DNA of 64,000 bases, taken from the NCBI GenBank assembly GCA_963712905.1, contig CAVQJU010000011.1, positions 310,001-374,000 of the forward strand, given 5' to 3'. The position numbers were made by a program, and so were the translations under genes. The stretch's first letter is position 1; each line of letters starts with the position of its first letter. Source of the DNA: CAVQJU01 sp963712905. GTDB lineage: Bacteria > Acidobacteriota > Vicinamibacteria > Vicinamibacterales > CAVVIG01. The notes below the pieces were generated by a model. It did no database searches. It saw only the letters and a program-made list of their open reading frames with translations, and was not told where the DNA came from. Positions 1-8,227 of the stretch are shown in pieces.

Positions 1-2
1 AT

Positions 3-425
3 CTGGGCGATGCGCGCGGGCGATTCGAGGGCAAGACGCTCGTGGTCGAAACGACCAACTTCACGGACCAGACGAGCGTCGGCGGCAACGGCAACGGGCT
101 GCGCCACAGCGACGCGCTGAAGCTCACGGAGCGGTTCACGCGGATCGACGCGCAGACGCTCGAGTACATCGTGACCGTGGACGACGCGAAGACCTACGTC
201 CAGCCGTTCACCATCCTGCTCGACCTGACGACGGGACGCGACAACGCGGTGCTGCCGTATGAGTGCCACGAGGGCAACTACATGCTGAAGAACACGCTCA
301 GCGGGGAGCGCGCGGAAGATCGCGCGATTGAAGCCGACAGGAAGAACGGGATCGTACGGGCGCGCCGGCCGGTCCAGGGCAACATCAATACCCTGCCGGC
401 CGCCGCGCCGGCGGAAGAACGCTGA
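3..425 (+). CDS. C-terminal part of a secreted DPDLxG-family protein (partial)
   Basis: The reading frame is open from the window edge and ends at a TGA, so only the last 140 residues are present. It carries the family's C-terminal hallmarks: GDARGRFEG, LVVETTNF, LTERFTR, a VDDAKTY segment and YECHEGN near the end. The same motifs recur in the complete paralogues at 17576, 18580 and 58736. The function of this family is unknown; complete members have signal peptides and so probably act in the periplasm. The tail after the CHEGN motif is longer than in the paralogues and rich in Ala, Pro and Arg. Confidence 0.85.
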   Translation: MGDARGRFEGKTLVVETTNFTDQTSVGGNGNGLRHSDALKLTERFTRIDAQTLEYIVTVDDAKTYVQPFTILLDLTTGRDNAVLPYECHEGNYMLKNTLSGERAEDRAIEADRKNGIVRARRPVQGNINTLPAAAPAEER

Positions 426-432
426 CGCGCGA

Positions 433-531
433 TTAGTGGGCGATCGCGCGGACCAGGATCAGGCCGAGCTCGAGGCATCCGGCCAGAATCGCGCCGATAA
501 CGATCTGCCTGCGAACAAAGAAGGTTTCCAT
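433..531 (-). CDS. 32-residue single-span membrane peptide (candidate small gene)
   Basis: A short frame starts with ATG behind a strong GGAGGAG ribosome-binding site and ends in TAA. The peptide begins METFFVRRQ and continues with one hydrophobic stretch (IVIGAILAGCLELGLILV) ending in RAIAH. Two arginines precede the hydrophobic segment, as expected for a membrane anchor. It ends 8 bases from the stop codon of the convergent DPDLxG gene. No family is recognised. The ribosome-binding site and amphipathic layout support it, but at this length chance cannot be excluded. Confidence 0.45.
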   Translation of the reverse strand: METFFVRRQIVIGAILAGCLELGLILVRAIAH

Positions 532-689
532 GGTTGCACTCCTCCCACTCCCAAGAGGGGCAAGGACCATGCCTCGGCCATATCGGTCATCAACTGACCT
601 GAGCCGTATCACTTAGCGCGCTCGAGTCCCATCGTCCGGCCGGGCGTGCGATCACGGAATGGGTAGCCTGGATATCAGTTCCGTGAGTG

Positions 690-822
690 AAAAGACCAAA
701 GGACGCGGCGGAACAACGCATCAAAGGACGGGCGGACGAAAGCGGCCCAAAGGACGCGCGCAGGACGGACAAAGGACCAAGGGACGACGGACGGACCAAG
801 GCCCAAGACCTAAGGACCAGGG
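690..822. repeat. Degenerate AAAGGAC/GGACCAAGG phrase repeat
   Basis: About 130 bases are made of irregular purine-rich iterations of AAAGGAC, GGACGG and GGACCAAGG in a single orientation. The tract ends at the stop codon of the DUF6152 gene on the minus strand. The same vocabulary occurs as an inverted repeat at 60604-60788 and, as GGACC 9-mers, inside the SagB-like gene at 57601. Nothing else was seen in the surrounding intergenic stretch (532-823). Confidence 0.6.
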
Positions 823-823
823 A

Positions 824-1234
824 CTATCTGGTTTCCCCGCGCCCCGCTCCCCACTTCCAGCCGTCCGACCGGCGTTCGATTCGCTTGAGGCGGATCCGGT
901 TGTCGTTCGGATCGCGGTTGGGCGACGCCCAGATGCGGACGTTGTCGCCCACGTGGATCGTCGTCTTGTCGATGCCGTCGCGGTCGAGCCGCGACGTGCT
1001 GGCCCACTCGGCGGCGTAGGTCTTGAGCGGCCCGAAATTCTCCTGGCCCGCGACGTAAATCCACGAGTGCGGGTTCTTGAACTCGAACTGCGAGACGTTG
1101 CCTTCGATTTCGATGGTGTCCGCTTCGAGGTAGGTCGCTGCGAACGAGTGGTGAGCCAGCAGCGGTGCCGTGAGGGTCGCGACGCCGGAGACGAAGAGCA
1201 AGAGGGCCAGGGCCCATCTGCCCGTGTTCGACAT
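824..1234 (-). CDS. DUF6152 family periplasmic protein
   Basis: This is a 136-residue exported protein. A hydrophobic signal segment ends just before the family signature AHHSFAA, and a small beta-rich domain follows (GNVSQFEFKNPHSW, YAAEWAS, DRDGID, VGDNVRIWASP). I place the start at the ATG behind AGGGAGG rather than eight codons upstream. The gene lies 25 bases downstream of the MBL hydrolase on the same strand, so the two are probably co-transcribed. A paralogue at 53062 is likewise followed by a secreted protein gene. The biochemical role of DUF6152 is unknown; the periplasmic location is inferred from the signal peptide. Confidence 0.85.
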   Translation of the reverse strand: MSNTGRWALALLLFVSGVATLTAPLLAHHSFAATYLEADTIEIEGNVSQFEFKNPHSWIYVAGQENFGPLKTYAAEWASTSRLDRDGIDKTTIHVGDNVRIWASPNRDPNDNRIRLKRIERRSDGWKWGAGRGETR

Positions 1235-1259
1235 GCCTGCCTCCCTGTCCACGTCCACT

Positions 1260-2756
1260 TTAATTGGTTCCCCTGGCCAGCGCCAGCAGATCGGCTTTGG
1301 TCATCGGGCGGTCGGGATTGGGCGCGTGCACCATCACGTGCCGCTCGAAATCGAGCTGGAGGCGCTCGATGTTCTGGACCAGGACGGCGATCGACGGGCT
1401 GACGGCCTGCCCCGGGCCGGGGACGTTGAAGTCCGCCGTGAACAGGATCTTCTCCTTCGGCAGATACGCGATGAGCATCCCGTCGCTGTGCTCGAGCCCC
1501 TTCACGTGGTGCAGCTCGATCGTTCGCGTGTCGTCGCCGAGCACCATCTTGTCGATGACGCCTTCGACCTTCGGCTTCTTGTGCGACTTCGCCAGCGCGT
1601 CGCCCACGAGCGTCCGCGGCGAGCCGAGCGACGCGTCGACGAAGAACTTGTTGTTGTCGTCGGTCAGGATCGTGATGCCCTCGGCCGCGAACGGGGCGAG
1701 GCCGCTGGCGTGATCGAAGTGCGGGTGCGTGTTCACGACGTACTTGATCCGCTTGGCGGGAAACAGACGCTTCGTTTCGGCGATGATCGCGAGGCCGCGC
1801 GCTTCGCTCTGCGGCCCTTCGAGCACGACGACCGAGTCCTTGAGCTCGACGGCCATCGCGACGTAGCCGCCCGTGATGCGGTACACGCCGTCGGCGAGCT
1901 TCTCGGACGCGACGACCGGCGGCGCCGCGCCGGGCGCCGCGGCCGGGCCGCCGCCGCGGCCGGCGTTCGGCGGAGACGTCATGAGCTGAGGCAGGTCCTC
2001 AGGGTTCTTGCGCGCCGCGGTGATCGCGGCCACGAACGTCTCCATGCCGACCTGTTTCATCGAGATTCGGCCCGGGACCTTCAGCCCGCCGAGGTCCTGG
2101 TAGTTCCGGTAGAACAGCTCGATGTGCAGGTCGCCGAGCACCGGGTGCTCGACCCAGGTTTCCACACGGTCCACCAGGTTCTCAGGGCTGATGTAACCCA
2201 CGACCTTGTACGGCTGCCCCGAGGGCGCTTTCTGCGCCGGGCTCCACGTCACGATCCTGTACAGGACTTCGTCGACCTTTTTCGTGCGCAGCGTTGCGTT
2301 GGTGCTGGCCGCGGCGCCGCGCAGAAATCCCCACGGCGTGACCCAGATCTGCAGCTGCTGCGCCCACGCGGCGTTTGCCGGCGTGATCATCTGGTCGTAG
2401 CTGCCGGGCGCGCCCGGCTGCGGTGGCGGAGCGCCGCGAACGGCGGGCGGGATCGGGTCGCCGGAGGCGTGGGAGGCCGGCTGCGTGAAGTCGATCGTGC
2501 GCGTGTAATTCCGGATGGTCGTCGACGCCAGACCGAACGAGATTGTCCGGCTCTGGCCGAAGTTGCCGTTGGCGGCTGAGCCCGAGTAGGTCACCGCGTT
2601 CAGGCCTGCCGCGCCCATGGCGAGCGAGGCGTTCTCCACCACCGATTTGGCGTCGTCGGCGGCCGCGGCCGCCGGCGGTGTGAGGACCAGGATTCCCAGG
2701 GTCCCCAGGGCTCCTAGAGCAACGACGAGCGCCGAAACTGCCGGTGCCTTCCACAT
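1260..2756 (-). CDS. Secreted MBL-fold metallo-hydrolase
   Basis: This 498-residue protein starts with a signal peptide (positions 1-35, ending in an AAAAADD stretch). A domain of about 220 residues without a recognised name follows, then a Pro/Ala/Gly-rich linker, then a metallo-beta-lactamase domain from about residue 280. The zinc motif THPHFDHAS places H344, H346, D348 and H349; a later TADFN and a histidine near the C-terminus (VMVHAPN) fit further ligands. It is probably a hydrolase acting on small molecules or esters; the substrate cannot be read from sequence. It diverges from the small CxxC protein gene at 2816 and precedes DUF6152 in an apparent operon. Confidence 0.85.
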   Translation of the reverse strand: MWKAPAVSALVVALGALGTLGILVLTPPAAAAADDAKSVVENASLAMGAAGLNAVTYSGSAANGNFGQSRTISFGLASTTIRNYTRTIDFTQPASHASGDPIPPAVRGAPPPQPGAPGSYDQMITPANAAWAQQLQIWVTPWGFLRGAAASTNATLRTKKVDEVLYRIVTWSPAQKAPSGQPYKVVGYISPENLVDRVETWVEHPVLGDLHIELFYRNYQDLGGLKVPGRISMKQVGMETFVAAITAARKNPEDLPQLMTSPPNAGRGGGPAAAPGAAPPVVASEKLADGVYRITGGYVAMAVELKDSVVVLEGPQSEARGLAIIAETKRLFPAKRIKYVVNTHPHFDHASGLAPFAAEGITILTDDNNKFFVDASLGSPRTLVGDALAKSHKKPKVEGVIDKMVLGDDTRTIELHHVKGLEHSDGMLIAYLPKEKILFTADFNVPGPGQAVSPSIAVLVQNIERLQLDFERHVMVHAPNPDRPMTKADLLALARGTN

Positions 2757-2815
2757 GCCGTCAGATTCTGCGTTGCGCGCATCAGGGGGTCAAGGCTTGG
2801 GATAGACTCCCACGT

Positions 2816-3016
2816 ATGAGTTTCTGCGAGCATTGCGAAGGGCAGCGGTTCGATCGGGCGCAGGTCCTCCGGATCCTGAGAGACACGCGCAGGCGCCTGC
2901 CGAAGCGCGCGCGGGCGGACGAGGCGCTCGCGATGGCGATCAAGGCCGTGCAGGCCCTGGACATCCCGCACCTCGAGCGCTTCGACGAAGTCTCCGAGGA
3001 CGAGATCATTCATTAG
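2816..3016 (+). CDS. Small CxxC protein, unknown function
   Basis: This 66-residue protein begins MSFCEHCEGQRFD, with a CxxC pair at residues 4 and 7. A charged helical region follows (LRDTRRRLPKRARADEALA) and the end is acidic (EVSEDEIIH). No signal peptide is present. The CxxC could bind metal or be redox-active, but with only two cysteines a full zinc knuckle would need dimerisation. The start is the ATG next to the CxxC; an upstream in-frame TTG would run into the neighbouring divergent gene. A TATA-poor GATAGACT sequence just upstream may be part of its promoter. Confidence 0.6.
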   Translation: MSFCEHCEGQRFDRAQVLRILRDTRRRLPKRARADEALAMAIKAVQALDIPHLERFDEVSEDEIIH

Positions 3017-3242
3017 CGCGTCCCGTCACTGATTCACAGGACTGTCACTGTCGGGCTGAATCTGAAACCGGCAGACACGCGACAGCTCACCCTCAGCAGA
3101 AGAATCCCGCCTTTTTTCAGTCGATCAAACTCGGCCGTTCTTGCGGGCAAGGTTTGTGCAGCCAGAAAGTTGTCTCAGTCCCCAGGCGCCTCTCACAGGC
3201 CGCCCGGCGACACCTGACTGAGAACCAGGAAGGGCGCTAACC

Positions 3243-4454
3243 GTGCCTCTCGCGAGACCTCGTCTCGTCACAGTACTCGTCTGCTCGGCCGTCGTGTTCA
3301 TGTTCGTGAGCGCCGCAGTTCCTGCGGGCGCGCAGACCGTCATGAACCCCACATCGGCACGATTCACGGCTTCAGCCGATCACAACACGACCGGATCGAA
3401 CGGCTTGCCGGTCGTCGATCACTACGAGCTGGAATTCTTCATGACCGGCGCTTCGGCACCGTTTCAGACCGTGTCCCTTGGCAAGCCGACGCCTGACGGT
3501 ACCTCGACGATTACTGTAAATTTTACGTCCCTCCTCGGCACTCCGCTCGCGGCTGGACCGGTCTACACCGCGGATGTCGTCGCAGTTGGCCCGGGCGGCC
3601 GAGGCACGAGTGCCATGTCGCCCGACACGTTCGCCTACTCTCTGCCTTGCAGCTACGCGCTGTCGCCCGCGACGCAGAGCGTGCTCGCGGCGGGGGGCAC
3701 CGGGAGCGTGACGGTGACGGCGGGCGCGGGCTGTGCGTGGACGGCGACGAGCAGCGCGACGTGGCTGAGTGTCACGAGCGGGGCGGCGGGATCGGGCAAC
3801 GGCACGGTGACGGTGACGGCGGCCGCCAACACGACGACGGCGGCGCGGAGCGCGACGGTGACGGTCGGCGGACAGACGGTCACGGTGACGCAGCCGGCGC
3901 CGTGCGCCTACGCGCTGTCGCCGGCGACGCAGAGCGTGCTCGCGGCGGGCGGCACGGGAAGCGTGACGGTGACGGCGGGCGCGGGCTGCGCGTGGACGGC
4001 GACGAGCAGCGCGACGTGGCTGAGCGTCACGAGCGGCGCGAGCGGGTCGGGCAACGGCACGGTGACGGTGACGGCGGCCGCCAACACGACGACGGCGGCG
4101 CGGAGCGCGACGGTGACGGTCGGCGGACAGACGGTCACGGTGACGCAGCCGGCGCCGTGCGCCTACGCGCTGTCGCCGGCGACGCAGAGCGTGCTCGCGG
4201 CGGGGGGCACGGGGAGCGTGACGGTGACGGCGGGCGCGGGCTGCGCGTGGACGGCGACGAGCAGCGCGACGTGGCTGAGCGTCACGAGCGGCGCGAGCGG
4301 GTCGGGCAACGGCACGGTGACCGTGACCGCCCCCATGAACTCGACACCAGCGTTGCGCAGTGCGACGCTGACCGTCGGCGGGCAGACGGTTACGGTGTCT
4401 CAGCCCACTGCCGTGCCGGGCCCGCCAGGTAATCTCCAGATCACGGTGAACTGA
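3243..4454 (+). CDS. Secreted protein with three near-identical BACON-type repeats
   Basis: This 403-residue protein has a GTG start behind AGGAAGG. A signal peptide ending around AGAQT is followed by a fibronectin-like region (about 35-130). Three 85-residue repeats follow, starting near residues 138, 223 and 308, each with YALSPATQSVLAAGG, CAWTATSSATWLSVTSG and TVTVGGQTVTVTQP. These are hallmarks of BACON domains, which are typically carbohydrate- or mucin-binding beta-sandwiches on exported proteins. Each repeat holds one conserved cysteine pair. There is no catalytic domain, so it may be a binding or adhesive surface protein. The last repeat diverges at its end and the protein stops shortly after PPGNLQITVN. 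Confidence 0.8.
   Translation: MPLARPRLVTVLVCSAVVFMFVSAAVPAGAQTVMNPTSARFTASADHNTTGSNGLPVVDHYELEFFMTGASAPFQTVSLGKPTPDGTSTITVNFTSLLGTPLAAGPVYTADVVAVGPGGRGTSAMSPDTFAYSLPCSYALSPATQSVLAAGGTGSVTVTAGAGCAWTATSSATWLSVTSGAAGSGNGTVTVTAAANTTTAARSATVTVGGQTVTVTQPAPCAYALSPATQSVLAAGGTGSVTVTAGAGCAWTATSSATWLSVTSGASGSGNGTVTVTAAANTTTAARSATVTVGGQTVTVTQPAPCAYALSPATQSVLAAGGTGSVTVTAGAGCAWTATSSATWLSVTSGASGSGNGTVTVTAPMNSTPALRSATLTVGGQTVTVSQPTAVPGPPGNLQITVN
3654..4418 (+). repeat. Three 255-bp tandem repeats encoding BACON domains
   Basis: The TACGCGCTGTCGCC block recurs at 3654, 3909 and 4164, exactly 255 bases apart (85 codons). Copies 1 and 2 differ at only scattered positions, and copy 3 diverges only in its last third. 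Such DNA identity points to recent duplication or ongoing gene conversion. Confidence 0.9.
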
Positions 4455-4469
4455 GCGGCCTGTCGGCCG

Positions 4470-4504
4470 GACACGGGCAGCCTGAACACAGGTCTGCCCG
4501 TGTC
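4470..4504 (+). terminator. Hairpin after the BACON gene
   Basis: A perfect 11-bp inverted repeat (GACACGGGCAG ... CTGCCCGTGTC) with a 13-base loop starts 16 bases after the stop codon. A pyrimidine-rich tail with several T runs follows (ACCTTCTTCAATTCG). It is a plausible intrinsic terminator, although the T tract is interrupted. Confidence 0.6.
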
Positions 4505-4593
4505 ACCTTCTTCAATTCGCCTTCTTTCCCGCGATCTGCTGTTCGCTTGCTATCCTGTGGGATAAGCTGCGCCTGGAGCCCACGCGTCCGCCC

Positions 4594-5826
4594 ATGCCCA
4601 AGACGACCCAACCGGCGCCACTGAAGACCCAACCGAGTGCCGACTCCCCCCGGAGTCCGCTCAACGACCTCGAGATCAAGGACGCCCACGTGATTTTTCA
4701 GTCGGCGTGGCACGATCTCGAGGCCGAGTATGGTCACGAGTATCTCCGCTTTCCCAAGGAGATCATTCTGCTGGGTGGCGCGCCGGGCGCCGGGAAGGGG
4801 ACCCACACCGCGTTCATCGCGAAGGCACGCAGCCTGACCTGCGCGCCAATCGTCATGAGCGCGCTGCTCGACTCGCCCGAAGCCAGGGCGATGAAGGATG
4901 CCGGCCACATGGTCGGCGACCGTGAGGTGGTCGGCCTGTTGCTCCGCGAGCTGCTTCGTCCCGAATATCACGACGGCGTCATCATCGACGGCTTCCCGCG
5001 CACGACGGTCCAGGTCGAGTGCCTGAAGCTGCTCGTGGACCAGATGCACGCGCTCAGGAGGGAGTTCTTCAACACGCCGCTGTCCATTCATTTCCGGCAG
5101 CCGACAATCCACATCATGGTGTTGTTCGTCGAGGAAAAGGAGTCGATTGCGCGGCAGCTCAAACGGGGCCGCGAGACGCTCGCGCACAACGACGAGGTGC
5201 GGCGCTCGGGCGTGGGCCGATTGAGCGAAGACCGGCCGACCGACCACGACGAAACGCTGGCGCGGCGGCGCTATCAGGCGTTCAAAGAGCAGACGTGGGA
5301 CGCGCTGCGGTCGCTCGAGGAGATCTTTCACTACCACCTCGTCAACGCCCAGGGCTCGATTCAGACCGTCGAGCAGAACATCCTTCGTGAGCTCCAGTAT
5401 CAGAGCACGCTCGAGCTCGATCCCCGGACGGTCGAACGGCTGCGGGGAGTGCCCGTGGCGAGCGAGATCATCGTGCACGCCCGCCAGGAACTCGTAAAAC
5501 GGCTGGATAGCTACGAGCTGGAATACCGGGACCTGTTTGCGAAGGTGATCACGTTCATCGAACGCAAGATGATGCCGATCGTGCTTCGCCATGCGATTTC
5601 CGGCGTGGCGCAGATCAACACCGAAGACCCCGTGCTCGAAGATCCGCTCGCGCTGGCCATGCTGATCGACGTGTTTTCAGAGCGCGGCTATCACGCGGTC
5701 GTGGACATCCACCGCCTCGACGTTCCGGAACGCTTCGACCTCGAGACCGGCGCGATCAGCTGCAGCAGCAAGAAGGTCTACCGTATCCAGATCAGGTTTC
5801 AGGGTTCCGAGATCCGCTGGGGCTAG
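4594..5826 (+). CDS. Adenylate-kinase-like nucleoside monophosphate kinase with long C-terminal extension
   Basis: This cytoplasmic protein has 410 residues. A P-loop at 61-70 (GGAPGAGKGT) and the NMP-binding motif DGFPRT at 132-137 identify the adenylate kinase fold, which transfers phosphate from ATP to a nucleoside monophosphate. Typical adenylate kinases have about 190-220 residues; here about 50 precede the P-loop and roughly 170 follow the kinase core (from about residue 240). The extension is rich in charged helices and ends in a compact VYRIQIRFQG strand. The usual LID zinc cysteines are absent. Ten bases separate it from the oxidase gene, so the two may be co-transcribed. The true substrate is uncertain because of the extra domains. 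Confidence 0.75.
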   Translation: MPKTTQPAPLKTQPSADSPRSPLNDLEIKDAHVIFQSAWHDLEAEYGHEYLRFPKEIILLGGAPGAGKGTHTAFIAKARSLTCAPIVMSALLDSPEARAMKDAGHMVGDREVVGLLLRELLRPEYHDGVIIDGFPRTTVQVECLKLLVDQMHALRREFFNTPLSIHFRQPTIHIMVLFVEEKESIARQLKRGRETLAHNDEVRRSGVGRLSEDRPTDHDETLARRRYQAFKEQTWDALRSLEEIFHYHLVNAQGSIQTVEQNILRELQYQSTLELDPRTVERLRGVPVASEIIVHARQELVKRLDSYELEYRDLFAKVITFIERKMMPIVLRHAISGVAQINTEDPVLEDPLALAMLIDVFSERGYHAVVDIHRLDVPERFDLETGAISCSSKKVYRIQIRFQGSEIRWG

Positions 5827-5836
5827 CGGCGCCGCC

Positions 5837-7012
5837 ATGACGTCCGACCGTCGCCTCCGCCGCGCGGTGCGCTCCCCGCGCGTGGTGAACATCGCCGATC
5901 TGCGCCGGCTGGCGAAGCGCCGGCTGCCGCGGCTCGTGTTCGACTACATCGACGGCGGCGCCGAAGACGAAATCACGCTGCGCGACAACGTCCGTGCATT
6001 TCGCGAGGTTCGCTTCCGGCTGCGCCAGGGCATCGCGGTGCCTGAGTGCGACCTGCGCACGACGGTCCTGGGCACGACGTACGCGCTGCCGTTTCTGCTC
6101 GCGCCCGTCGGCTTCTCCCGCATGTTCTATCCGCGCGGCGAGGCGGTGGCGGCCCGCGCCGCGAGCGCCGCGGGCATTCCGTTCATCCTGTCCACGTTTT
6201 CCGGGACGCGGCTCGAGGAAATCCGCGAGCAGGCCAGCGGCTCGCTCTGGTATCAGCTCTACGTGCCCGGCGGCCGCGCGGTCGCGGAGGCCAGCATCGC
6301 GCGCGCGCGTGCGGCCGGCTACTCGGTGCTCGTCGTCACGATCGATACACCGGTGTCCGGCATGCGTGAGCGCGACTACCGCAACGGCGTCGGCCCGCTG
6401 CTCGCGGCCGACTGGCGGCGCAGCCTGCCGCACCTCCGGCAGTTCGTGATGCACCCGCGCTGGGTGCTCAATTATCTGGCGGACGGATCGCCGCGCGTGT
6501 TTCCGAACGTCGAACTCCCCGGCGTCGGCGCGATGCCCTGCAGCGATGTCAGCGCGCTCCTCGCCACCACCGTCATCACGTGGCGCGACTTTCAGTGGAT
6601 TCGAGACGCCTGGAAAGGCCCCGTCGTCGCAAAAGGCGTGCACACGGGAGAGGATGCGCGGCGTGCGATCGACGCCGGCGCCGATGCGATTGTCGTCTCC
6701 AACCACGGCGGCCGCCAGCTCGACGGCGTACCCGGAAGTCTTCGCGCGCTGCCTGAAGTGCTCGCAGCCGTCAGCGGACGCGTCGAGGTGATGGTGGACG
6801 GCGGTGTGCGGCGGGGCGGCGACGTCGTCAAAGCGCTGTGCCTCGGTGCGCGCGCCGTGCTGGTCGGCCGGGCCTACGCGTGGGGGCTTGGCGCCGCGGG
6901 CGGGCCCGGCGTGGACCGCGCGATCGAAATCCTGCGCGCGGACCTCGACCGCACGATGCACTTGCTCGGCTGTGCCTCTATCAGCGAACTCAATCGGGAG
7001 TATGTTGAATGA
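5837..7012 (+). CDS. FMN-dependent alpha-hydroxyacid oxidase/dehydrogenase (LldD-like)
   Basis: This 391-residue protein oxidises 2-hydroxyacids such as lactate to 2-ketoacids using FMN. Family marks are FDYIDGGAEDE near the N-terminus, LPFLLAPVGF, YQLYV, TIDTP, and the active-site segment VSNHGGRQLDG with catalytic His at position 290. A phosphate-binding end (MVDGGVRRGGDV, ALCLGARAVLVGR) follows. Length and motif order match the L-lactate dehydrogenase/glycolate oxidase family. The stop codon overlaps the start of the downstream amidohydrolase (ATGA), indicating translational coupling. Which hydroxyacid is used cannot be told from the sequence. Confidence 0.9.
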   Translation: MTSDRRLRRAVRSPRVVNIADLRRLAKRRLPRLVFDYIDGGAEDEITLRDNVRAFREVRFRLRQGIAVPECDLRTTVLGTTYALPFLLAPVGFSRMFYPRGEAVAARAASAAGIPFILSTFSGTRLEEIREQASGSLWYQLYVPGGRAVAEASIARARAAGYSVLVVTIDTPVSGMRERDYRNGVGPLLAADWRRSLPHLRQFVMHPRWVLNYLADGSPRVFPNVELPGVGAMPCSDVSALLATTVITWRDFQWIRDAWKGPVVAKGVHTGEDARRAIDAGADAIVVSNHGGRQLDGVPGSLRALPEVLAAVSGRVEVMVDGGVRRGGDVVKALCLGARAVLVGRAYAWGLGAAGGPGVDRAIEILRADLDRTMHLLGCASISELNREYVE

Positions 7013-8196
7013 AAAGACACCTTCTTCCTGTCGCTCTGCTGGTCTCCGCTTGCGGCGTCACGGGCGCGGCGGCTCAGGACCTCGTGATCACGAACGTCCG
7101 CGTCATCATCGGCAACGGCACCGTGATCAATCAGGGGACCATCGTCGTGCGGGCCGGGCGCATCGCCTCGGTGTCGCCGGGGCCGGCCACGCCAGGTGCG
7201 CAGCCGCCGGTTCAGTCGATAGACGCGCGCGGCGCGACGGCGCTGCCGGGATTCATCGACGCCCATCGCCACGTGAACGCGGGCCCCAACGAGAAAGAGC
7301 AGATGCAGGCGCTGCTCGACGCCGGCTACACGACGATCCTGTCCGGCGGCGGGCCCGCCGAGGGAAACATCACGCTCCGCGATCACATCGAGAAAGGTGT
7401 CATCAAGGGGCCGCGGATCATTCCGTCGGGGCGGCTGGACCTCGCGAACGGGACGCCCGACGCGATCCGGGCAGAGGTGCGGAGGCTCGCCGCGCTGGGC
7501 GTCAGGTTCATCGGGGAACAGGCCCTGACCCCCAAGCCCGGTCCGACCCCGAAGGAGATGGAGAACCTGCGGGCGGCCGTGGACGAATCGAAGAAGGCCG
7601 GCGTGTGGATCCAGATTCACGCCGTGAGCCCGCAATCCATGATGGCCGCCGTGGACGCGGGCGTACCGAAGCTCGTGCACACGCCGCATTTCGGCTGGCT
7701 CAGCTTCGACGATGCGAAGCGGGTGGCGGCGGCGGGTGTGAAGCAGTTGTCGACGATCGGATTCGGCGTGCCGGTGTTCGGCGTGTTCGCGAACGACAAC
7801 CAGCCGCGGTTCCGCGACGGCAAGCCGTGGCCCGAGTCGATTCTGGATGGCGACGGCCGCGGACAGGAAGCCGGCTACAAGGCGGTGAATGCGCGGACGT
7901 CGTGGGACGCGGGCGTCGTCTACGGCTACGGCACGGACACGAACTACGCGCCGAAGGCCGGCCTGGCGCACGAGCTCAAGTCGCTCAACCTGATGTTCTC
8001 GATGCAGGACATCGTCAAGCTGATGGGCCCGAACTCGGCGTCGTATATCGAGATGGGCGATTCGCTCGGCACGCTCGAGGCCGGGAAGCTGGCCGACATC
8101 GTCATCGTCGGCGGCAACCCGCTGGACGGCTACTGGAACCTGCTGGCCACCAGGCTCGTGATCAAGGGCGGCGTGATCGTCTCCGACCAGCGGTAG
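7009..8196 (+). CDS. Secreted amidohydrolase
   Basis: This 395-residue amidohydrolase-superfamily protein has a signal peptide ending AAAQD. The family frame is clear: an N-terminal beta-sandwich (ITNVRVIIGNG), GFIDAHRHVN with metal ligands H86 and H88, a later IQIHAV histidine and HTPHFGW, and the C-terminal GTLEAGKLADIVIVGGNPL closing the sandwich. It probably hydrolyses cyclic amides or dipeptides in the periplasm. It overlaps the upstream hydroxyacid oxidase gene by four bases. It is a close paralogue of the gene at 24221, sharing nearly the whole motif order including QMQALLDAGYTTILSGGG. Confidence 0.88.
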   Translation: MKRHLLPVALLVSACGVTGAAAQDLVITNVRVIIGNGTVINQGTIVVRAGRIASVSPGPATPGAQPPVQSIDARGATALPGFIDAHRHVNAGPNEKEQMQALLDAGYTTILSGGGPAEGNITLRDHIEKGVIKGPRIIPSGRLDLANGTPDAIRAEVRRLAALGVRFIGEQALTPKPGPTPKEMENLRAAVDESKKAGVWIQIHAVSPQSMMAAVDAGVPKLVHTPHFGWLSFDDAKRVAAAGVKQLSTIGFGVPVFGVFANDNQPRFRDGKPWPESILDGDGRGQEAGYKAVNARTSWDAGVVYGYGTDTNYAPKAGLAHELKSLNLMFSMQDIVKLMGPNSASYIEMGDSLGTLEAGKLADIVIVGGNPLDGYWNLLATRLVIKGGVIVSDQR

Positions 8197-8227
8197 CCCG
8201 GCGCGCTTCGGCGCGGCCGGGGCCTTC

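Noticed and set aside
1170..2579. 469-codon plus-strand frame opposite the MBL gene
   Set aside because: It is antisense to a gene with signal peptide and full zinc motif, has no family motif and shows biased Arg/Val composition.
3653..4138. Two identical 76-codon antisense frames in the BACON repeats
   Set aside because: They are shadows created by the 255-base repeat; no ribosome-binding site or protein family supports them.
3654..4418. Regular repeats considered as a CRISPR array
   Set aside because: Units are 255 bases, coding and contiguous, without spacers.
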